A stretch of 5,759 nt of DNA, taken from NCBI GenBank assembly GCA_030039775.1, contig JASHUX010000391.1, positions 1-5,759 of the forward strand, given 5' to 3'. The position numbers were made by a program, and so were the translations under genes. Within the stretch, counting starts at the first letter, position 1. Every line of letters begins with the position of its first letter. Under the pieces are notes generated by a model, which was not told the origin of the DNA, searched no databases, and worked only from the letters and a program-made list of their open reading frames with translations. This document shows, in pieces, positions 1 through 5,759 of this stretch. Source of the DNA: Alphaproteobacteria bacterium. Lineage in GTDB: Bacteria; Pseudomonadota; Alphaproteobacteria; ATCC43930; CGMCC-115725.

Positions 1-663
1 GCCGCTCAACGAATTGAGTACGACGTCGACGCCTTTGCCGTCCGTCAGGTTCCGCACCGCGTCGACGAACGCGAGATCGCGTGAATCGACCACATGATGC
101 GCGCCAAGCTCGCGTAAGAAAGCGCGCTTCGTCGGCGAGCCGGACGTGGCGATCACTTCGGCGCCGCAATGGAGGGCATATTGGATCGCGGCCAAGCCGA
201 CGCCGCCGGCGCCGCCATGGATCAAAATGCGCTCGCCCGGCTTTAGTTGGGTCAAATGACCGAGCGCGTAGATCACCGTCACAAACGCGACCGGTAGCGT
301 CGCGGCAGGCGCGAAATCGAGCCCGTCCGGCATGTGCGCCACGGTATGGGCGCTGATCACGACCTCAGACGACAACGTCGCGGGCGCGATTGCCAGAACG
401 CGCTCGCCCGGCTTGAATCTGTCGATCCCAGCACCGACCGCGGTCACTGTCCCACCGCAAGCAAGTCCGAGCGTCGGACCGGCGTGTCCGTCGAGCAACG
501 CTTCCTCGGGCAAAAGATCGAGTGCCCACATCACGTCACGGAAATTGAGGTCGGCCGTCTGCACCGCGATCGCCACCTCGCCGGCCTCCGGCGCGCGTGA
601 AACCAGCGACTCCCAGCGCAAACTGTCGAGCCGCCCCGGGGTATCGACCACCAGGCGAACCGG
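1..663 (-). other. Enoylreductase (ER) domain, C-terminal part missing
   Basis: Residues 1699-1919 belong to the medium-chain dehydrogenase/reductase family and would reduce the enoyl intermediate to a saturated chain with NADPH. Motifs in order are VRLVVDTPGRLDSLRWE, the ADLNFRDVMWAL substrate-site segment (Asn1738, codon 544-546), LGLACGGTVTAVG, FKPGERV, LKPGERILIHGGAGGVGLAA and DGKGVDVVLNSLSG. The NADPH-binding loop GGAGGVG is at 1848-1854, just after His1847 (217-219). The last motif is the usual GxDVVLNSLxG, and the window stops inside it. Roughly a third of the domain, about 100 residues, remains outside. At the place where some ERs carry a stereochemistry-setting Tyr, this one has Leu1749. 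Every visible motif supports a functional ER. Confidence 0.95.
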
Positions 664-3600
664 TCCCGTGGCGGGCGGCGATGCGGTCGAGGTTCCGCGC
701 CGCAAGCGTAGAACGTGCCGACCGTAGGGCGTCGCGACGATTTCGCGTTCGGCGTCCGGCCCAAGCAATTCGTCCGCCAGATATCGCGCGGCTTGCGCCG
801 CCGTGAGGTGCGACGACAGGTCGACTAGGCGGCAATTAAGCTGCGGCATTTCGTTCGCCAAGGTGCGGCCGAGACCCCATAGCGCGGCATCGTTGCGGGC
901 CGACGAGGCGGACGTCTGTTGCGCGTCTTCGGTGACCAGCCACAGCCGCGCGCGTTCGCGAGTGGCCGCGACCAACTGCGCCACCGTAACGACGCGGAGC
1001 AAGTTGTCGGTGGTAGCCGCGATCGGGTCGGCGGCTTGGCTCGCGTGGGGGGGCAAGACCACAATTTCGGGAATGTCCGTATCGACGCCGCTCAATAGCG
1101 CGCAGAATAGATTGCCGTCGCCGATCTCCGGCGGCACGATGATCTCGGCGCTGCCGCCGGCGGCAATGAGGCGCTGCGCTAAAATTTGCGCGACCGCATC
1201 GCCGTGTTCGGCAACGATGATGGTCGGGGACGCCGCGGTCGTTTCGGCGGCGGCGACAACCGCATCGCGCCGCGCGATCACGATACCGGCGGGCCAAGGA
1301 TCGGCGGCAACGTCCGCCGTGTCGACATCGGCGAAGCCCCCGAGGAGTAGCATGTCGCGCCATGCTGCGATGGTGCGCAGCGGCGACGACAGCCGATCAT
1401 CCGAGAGTCCTTCCGGCCACCAGGCGGCATCCTGGCCGAAAATCCAATCCCATAAGCTGTTCGGTTGCGGCTCGGCCGCGAGGATCAAACCGTTTGGCGC
1501 CAACATTTGACGCAGCGTTCCGGCCGTACCGCCATCCGCGCGCAAATGCGTCAGCGCATAGGCGGACACGATTACGTCAAAACGGGGTGTGCCGAGATCG
1601 GTGGGCCCGCCGCGCGGATCCCAAGCTACCGCGGACGCGCCGGCAAATCCCTGCAGCCGCGCCGACAGCCGGCCAATCCGGTCAGGATCGGGATCGCTGG
1701 CGACATAGCGGAAGGAGCCTTGCCACCCGGACAAGTCGTCGAGTAAACGCCGCGTCAGCATGCCGGAACCGGCGCCGATCTCAAGAATCCGTAACGGTCG
1801 TCCCTCTGGCCAACGCGCTGCAAGCTGCAACACCGCGCGGCGCAGGGTGTCGTCGACCCGGCCGCCGCTCGACGTCGCATGGAGGAAATATTCGACCAAC
1901 GCCGCGGGCGGTGCACCCGTCGAGGCGGCGCGCCCGACCAGGAAATCGGGCAAGCTTTCAGCGGCCGCCGCGGCCAATGCAAGCGCGGGGGTGAGTTGCG
2001 GTGCGTCCTCCAGGATCGTGCGCCAGATCAGCGCCGGTTCGGGCAATCCCGATGAGGCCGCGAGCCGCCATGTGCCGTCGGCCATCGCGGTGGCCGCGCC
2101 GTGATGGCCCATCCAGCCGAGGAGGGCCCGTGCCAGCGGCATGGCGTCGGGAACGATCCCCGCCGCGGGCGCTTCAACGGCGAAAGCCGTTCCCGCCGGA
2201 AGCAACGGCAATAGCGCCTTATGCGCAGCCGCGACAACGTAGCCATCGAACAGCAGCGCGCTCTCAGCCGCGGCATCATGGACAAGATTCAATGCGGCGA
2301 AGAGGTCCTCGGGATCGGTGGTCGGCGCGACGTCCTCCCCCGCGTGCGGCATCGCGGCCACCGCAAAATGGAACGTGCGCTCCGCATCGCTTTCGCGTTT
2401 CAGAAGCTGCACGCGCCGGAACCAGCATTCGCCGATCTCAGCCACGGCGTCGCCGACATCGTCATAGAATATGATCGAGCCGCACGCCGATCTGGTGCCG
2501 CGATGGACGATGGAGAGCCGCGCCTGCCGCGGCATCCGGCCAAACGGCGCGAACAAGCGAACCCCCGAGAAGCGCCACGGCAGCAGACTGAACTCCGAGC
2601 GAGCCGCGCTGTCGGTGCCGAGCAGCGCCAGGAACGCCTGCAGGCCGCCGTCGAGTAGTGGCGGCGGCAGTAGGTAGCCCGCCATGACGGCGGGATCGTC
2701 CGGCAGAGCGAGCCAGGCATGGGCCGTGTCGTCGTCGAGCACATCGACGGCGGAGACGACGCGGAAGCGCGGTCCATAATCGAGCCCCAATGCCTGCGCC
2801 CGTGCGTAGAACGCTGACGCGTCGATGCGCGCGCAGGCCGTCGCCGGCTCGAGGCGCGGCGGTTGTGCACTGATTCCGGGCGCGATGCGCGCGATGGCAT
2901 GGAGCTGATGTTCTTCCGTGCCCAGCCGCGCGCGGCTATCGATCACGATGGCGCGTTCGCCGTCGAGCCGGACGCGAAGTTGCCTCGACTGATCCGGCGA
3001 CAACGCAATCGCCTGCCGGATTTCGACCTCCTCCAGCGACAGTACAGCGGCGTCAGGCTGTCCGGCGTACGCCACCGCGAGCGCGATGTCGAGTGTCGCC
3101 GCCGCCGGAAGAACCGGCATCCCTTCGACAGCGTGATCGGCGAGCCAGGGTAGGCGCGCCAGATCCAGGAGCTGCGTCCACTCGCGGCGATCCGCCTGCC
3201 AGCGGAAACCGAGGAGCGGATGATCGAATAGCGGTGCCGGTATCGGAATGGCTTCCGAAGTCTGCTGATACCAAAACCGCTGCCGCTGCCACGGGTAGCG
3301 CGGCAAGCCGGCGATATCGACGGGACCAGCGAAGTCGTCGTGCGGGGATAGGTCGTATCCCGCGACATAGCACTGCGCCGCAATCTTGACGAAGGGATCG
3401 GCGTCCGCCGGCGACCCCTTTGTCAACGTGGCGAGCACGCGTCCGTCGGCATCGGCGGCGCGTAATCCATCGCGAAGATAGGATTGGAGGATCGGATTCG
3501 GTCCGATCTCGATCAAGATTCGGAAGTCGCGCCCGACCAGCGTCGCGACGGCGTCGCGGAAACGGACGGGCAGCCGGATATTCCGCCACCAGTAATCGGC

Positions 3601-5759
3601 GTCGAGCGTTGTGCCGGACATTGCCTCGCCCGACACCGAGGATATGAAGCGCTCGCCGCAATCGCGCGCGGGGATCTCGCCGAGCTCCGCCAGCAGATCG
3701 TCGTGGATGCCGTCGAGGATCGCCGAATGAAACGCGTACTCGATGTCGAGGCGCGTATAGTGCCACTCCTTGGTCTTGGCACGCACCTCCAACGCGTCGA
3801 GCGCGTCGCGATCACCTGCGATGGTGACGTTGCCGCGGCTGTTGATCGCGGCCAATTCCAGACTGTCGAACGGTACGATCTCGGCGGCGGCCGTCTCGGG
3901 ATCCAGCGACAACGCCATCATTCCGCCGTCACCGTGGGTGCGATGCTGCTGATGGCTGCGCGCGACGACGATTCGTGCCGCCGTCTCGAGCGACAATGCT
4001 CCCGCGGCCCAGCCGGCGGCGATCTCGCCGACCGAGTGACCGACACATGCTTGAGCCTCGATGCCCGCGGCGCGAAGGGCCTCGACGATGCCGACTTGAA
4101 CGCCGAACAGCAGCGGCTGCGCGATGTCGGTGTGGCTCAGGAAGTCGGGATTGTCTTGTTGCAGACGCGCTTCGATCGACCAGCCCAGCAAAGGCGACAT
4201 CGCACGATCGGCCGCGCGCACGCCGTCGCGGAAGGCGCGGCTGTGCTGAAGCGCGTCGCGCGCCATGCCCAAATATTGCGCGCCATTGCCGGCGAAAACG
4301 AAAGCGATCTTGCCCGGCGTCACGGCCTGACCGGAAATGACCGCCGACGATTGCTCGCCTCCCGCGTAGGCAGTGAGTTTCGTCGCGAGGGCTGCGCCGT
4401 CCGGCGCCGCGACAAAGAGGCGATGCCGATGATGATCCCGACGCGTCGCCGCCGCGCGGATCAACGGCGCGATCGAGGTGGTAGTCGACGCCAAACGCGC
4501 CGACCAGTCGCGTGCAAGTTGCGTCAGCGCCTCGGCCGAACGCGCCGACAACAATAGCGGCGCCGATGTGTCGGCGGTCGCGACAGCGCTGCCGCGTTCG
4601 GGCGCGGACGCAACGATGGCATGAGCGTTCGTCCCGCCGAAGCCGAAGGAATTGACGCCGGCGAGCAGTTGGTCACCGCTCTGCGCCAGCGGCCGCGGCT
4701 GAGCGGCCACGTCGAGATTGAGATCGGCGAACGGGATGTGGGGATTTGGCGTCTCGAAATGCAGCGAGGCAGGGAGTTGACGATGTTCCAACGCCAAGAT
4801 CGACTTGATCAGCCCCGCCATGCCGGACGCGGTTTCCAGATGCCCGACGTTGGTTTTGACCGATCCGATCGCTAGCGGCGTACGACGACGGCGCGCCAGT
4901 GTTTTGCCGAGCGCGCTGAGTTCGATGGGATCGCCCGCCTGGGTCCCCGTACCGTGCGCTTCGACGAAAGCGAGGCGATCGGGATCGATCCCGGTTTTCG
5001 TGTAGACGTCCGTGAGCAACGCGGATTGGGACGCTTCGCTCGGCAGCGACATCCCCATCGTATGACCATCGGAATTGACTCCGGTGCCGACGATCAGGCC
5101 GTGGATGCGATCGCCGTCGGCGAGCGCGTCGCGGAGCGGCTTCAGGATGACGACGCCGGCGCCTTCAGCGCGCACGTAACCATCCGCTCGGGCATCGAAC
5201 GCATGACAACGCCCAGTGGGCGACAACATCGAGGCCTGGCAAAAGCCGAGGAAGGAGAACGGCGCCAGGAGCAAATTGACGCCACCGACGATCGCAGCCG
5301 GTATCTCTCCGTTGCGCAGGGCCTGACAGGCCACATCGAGCGCGACGAGCGACGATGAGCACGCGGTGTCGACGGCAAAACTGGGGCCGCGCAAGTCGAA
5401 TGCGTACGAAACGCGGTTGGCGACGATGGCGTTCGTCATGCCGGTCATGAAATAGGCGTCGCCGCTGGGTGCATCGCCGAGCCGCAGCGTGGCGTAATCC
5501 ATGCTCGACACGCCGACATAAACCCCGACCCGGCTGCCCGCGAGTTTGGTCGCGCGCAGTCCCGCGTCTTCGAGCGCTTCCCAGGTGGTCTCCAGGATCA
5601 GACGCTGCTGCGGGTCCATTTGCCGCGCCTCGCGCGGCGAAATGCCGAAGAATGCGGCGTCGAAGCGATCGACGTTCTCGATGACGCCGGCGGCCCAGGT
5701 GTAACTTTTTCCCGGCTGACCGGGACGCGGATGAAAATAATAGGGCTTGGACCAGCGTT
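1..5759 (-). CDS. Highly reducing, C-methylating type I polyketide synthase, partial at both ends
   Basis: One uninterrupted minus-strand frame covers the window. Codons begin at 5757 and finish at 1, giving 1919 residues; the last two bases belong to the preceding codon. Domain motifs checked at sixteen points from 5361 down to 3 all fall in the same register, so no frameshift is apparent. Visible order is KS (1-384), linker, AT (483-about 780), linker with YPWQRQRFW (821-829), DH (843-1118), CMeT (about 1119-1490), psi-KR (about 1491-1698) and ER (1699 onward). The enzyme would act in the cytoplasm, building an acyl chain on an acyl carrier protein with AT-loaded extender, SAM and NADPH. 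About 40 KS residues are missing at the N-terminus. The ER end, catalytic KR and ACP are expected past the left edge. Full length would be roughly 2,400-2,600 residues if it is a single module (inference). The class is certain; the product and biological role are not. Confidence 0.97.
664..1287 (-). other. Structural half of a split ketoreductase (psi-KR)
   Basis: Residues about 1491-1698 lie between the methyltransferase and the enoylreductase, where reducing PKSs carry the non-catalytic structural subdomain of their KR. The diagnostic part is ARLWLVTEDAQQ followed by AALWGLGRTLANEMPQL, then CRLVDLS; Trp1627 is at 877-879. It has no intact GxGxxG nucleotide loop and no Ser-Tyr-Lys catalytic set: the strand PTIIVAEHG near residue 1510 is followed by DAVAQILAQRL instead. 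This is expected for the structural half, which in split KRs pairs with a catalytic half located after the ER. That catalytic half should lie beyond the left edge. This is therefore not evidence of a dead KR. Both boundaries are approximate. Confidence 0.87.
1288..2403 (-). other. C-methyltransferase (CMeT) domain, SAM-dependent
   Basis: Residues about 1119-1490 would transfer a methyl from S-adenosylmethionine to the alpha carbon of the beta-ketoacyl intermediate, before ketoreduction. The first 190 or so residues are an alanine-rich helical subdomain, as usual for PKS C-methyltransferases. The class I Rossmann core begins with LRILEIGAGSG, whose Glu1326 (codon 1780-1782) starts the SAM-binding glycine loop. 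An acidic residue after the second strand is supplied by YVASDPDPD. His1404 (1546-1548) in ALTHLRAD and Glu1429 (1471-1473) in LAAEPQPN are candidates for the His-Glu pair used by PKS C-methyltransferases. The aligned His position is uncertain by about one residue. DWIFGQDAAWWPEG resembles the FGxxxGWW segment typical of these domains. The C-terminal boundary is approximate. Confidence 0.9.
2404..3231 (-). other. Dehydratase (DH) domain, double hotdog, apparently active
   Basis: Residues 843-1118 would remove water from the beta-hydroxyacyl intermediate to give an enoyl chain. The domain opens with LFDHPLLG. The catalytic His875 lies in HAVEGMPVLP, a full HxxxGxxxxP motif (codon 3133-3135). 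YGPRF with Tyr994 (2776-2778) matches the conserved YGPxF of the second hotdog. The catalytic Asp1036 lies in LLDGGLQ, a DxxxQ motif (2650-2652). The His-to-Asp spacing of 161 residues is normal for PKS DH domains. The domain ends near ECWFRRVQLL. All key residues are present, so activity is expected. The methyltransferase follows directly. Confidence 0.95.
3268..3417 (-). other. Post-AT linker with YPWQRxRFW motif
   Basis: Residues about 781-830 run from the end of the AT core to the DH. The stretch ends in LPRYPWQRQRFW, with YPWQRQRFW at 821-829 (Tyr codon at 3295-3297). This conserved segment wraps back over the AT and the KS-AT linker in type I PKS structures and is a reliable marker of the AT boundary. 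It has no catalytic role of its own. Confidence 0.88.
3418..4311 (-). other. Acyltransferase (AT) domain, probably malonyl-CoA specific
   Basis: Residues 483 to about 780 load the extender unit onto the carrier protein. The domain opens with KIAFVFAGNGAQY. The nucleophile Ser575 is in GHSVGE (codon 4033-4035). Arg600 lies 25 residues later, the position of the arginine that holds the extender's carboxylate. The catalytic His677 is in YAFHS (3727-3729). GPNPIL at about 752-757 marks the C-terminal part. The carboxylate-binding Arg means a dicarboxylic extender rather than a simple acyl starter. By the usual fingerprints, V after GHS and Phe before the catalytic His favour malonyl-CoA, whereas methylmalonyl ATs usually have YASH. 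The leading Tyr is a mixed signal, so the substrate call is probable, not firm. A malonyl AT fits the C-methyltransferase in the same protein, which would supply the branch. Confidence 0.93.
4312..4605 (-). other. KS-AT linker domain
   Basis: Residues 385-482 connect the KS to the AT. In type I PKS and animal fatty acid synthase this segment folds as a small alpha/beta domain that packs against both. Here it has the usual length of about 100 residues, with an LLLSARSAEALTQLARDW stretch typical of this linker's first strand and helix. It carries no catalytic motif. The boundaries are set from the end of the GTNAH motif and the start of the AT KIAFVFAGNG strand. Confidence 0.8.
4606..5757 (-). 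other. Ketosynthase (KS) domain, N-terminus missing
   Basis: Residues 1-384 form the decarboxylative Claisen condensation domain. The nucleophile Cys133 sits in VDTACSSSL (codon at 5359-5361). His268 is in EAHGTGT (4954-4956) and His306 is in KTNVGHLE (4840-4842). The spacings of 135 and 38 residues are those of canonical elongating KS domains, so this is neither a decarboxylase-only KSQ nor a dead KS. MDPQQRLILE lies near the N-terminal end and GVNSFGFGGTNAH closes the domain near residue 379. The sequence begins at RWSKPYYFHP, so the usual opening strand and helix (IAIIGMxCRFPG-like, about 40 residues) lie beyond the right edge. Any N-terminal docking or loading domain would also be there and cannot be judged. 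Confidence 0.97.

Noticed and set aside
664..1287. The region between CMeT and ER as a degenerate or dead ketoreductase.
   Set aside because: Lack of the nucleotide loop and catalytic triad is normal for the structural subdomain of a split KR. The catalytic half is expected outside the window, so inactivation cannot be claimed.
803..1510. A 235-codon + strand open frame with a Ser/Ala-rich product.
   Set aside because: It is antisense to the end of the CMeT and the psi-KR. The composition is low-complexity and no family motif is visible; it is best explained as a shadow of the coding frame.
1362..2474. Two overlapping Arg/Pro-rich + strand open frames (1362-1994 and 2001-2474).
   Set aside because: Highly basic, proline-rich products are typical of out-of-frame reading of GC-rich genes. 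They overlap the continuous CMeT frame and have no domain support.
3053..3766. A 237-codon minus-strand open frame in a different register, overlapping the AT and DH.
   Set aside because: Its Arg-rich product matches no family, and the PKS frame remains open through the same region with the AT His, YPWQRxRFW and DH motifs in place. A frameshift is not needed to explain anything here.
3484..4557. A 357-codon open frame on the + strand opposite the AT domain.
   Set aside because: It lies in exact codon-for-codon antisense register with the PKS frame, where GC-rich coding bias removes stops. Its product is rich in Arg, Asp and Ala with no recognisable domain, while the minus strand carries intact AT catalytic motifs.
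1..5759. A search for promoters, terminators, insertion sequences, CRISPR arrays, tRNAs and direct repeats.
   Set aside because: The window is coding throughout on the minus strand. No repeat array, transposase, RNA fold or intergenic gap was recognised by eye, and the frequent CGCG/GCGCG runs reflect codon bias.

Overview
The whole window lies inside one very large gene on the minus strand. Reading leftwards from position 5757 to position 1, a single frame stays open for 1919 codons with no stop. It encodes the middle part of a type I polyketide synthase (PKS) or fatty-acid-synthase-like megaenzyme. Both ends are cut by the window: there is no start codon context, ribosome binding site, promoter, stop or terminator to see. 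GC content looks to be about two thirds by eye. With the dense CGCG/TCG/GAC codon usage this suggests a high-GC bacterium, perhaps a proteobacterium. That assignment is weak, because nothing in the window fixes the taxon.

Domain order along the protein (right to left on the + strand) is: ketosynthase lacking roughly its first 40 residues (KS, 4606-5757); KS-AT linker (4312-4605); acyltransferase (AT, 3418-4311); post-AT linker ending in a YPWQRxRFW motif (about 3268-3417); dehydratase (DH, 2404-3231); C-methyltransferase (CMeT, about 1288-2403); non-catalytic structural half of a split ketoreductase (psi-KR, about 664-1287); and the first two thirds of an enoylreductase (ER, 1-663). By family architecture the rest of the ER, the catalytic KR and an acyl carrier protein should follow beyond the left edge.

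Together these domains form a highly reducing, C-methylating module. KS condenses and AT loads the extender (motifs favour malonyl-CoA). CMeT would add a methyl from S-adenosylmethionine, the missing KR would reduce the ketone, DH would dehydrate and ER would saturate. All catalytic residues that can be located are intact (KS Cys-His-His, AT Ser-Arg-His, DH His-Asp, the CMeT glycine loop and the ER nucleotide-binding loop), so the enzyme looks functional. The likely product is a saturated, methyl-branched acyl chain. Whether the module works once or iteratively cannot be told from the window. The organisation recalls fungal highly reducing PKSs and, in bacteria, large single-module synthases such as the RkpA/WcbR type linked to surface polysaccharides. 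That comparison is from memory of architecture, not a search.

There is no intergenic stretch, RNA gene, mobile element, repeat array or CRISPR in the window. Many long open frames on the + strand and in the other minus frames are by-products of GC-rich coding bias and are not annotated as genes.
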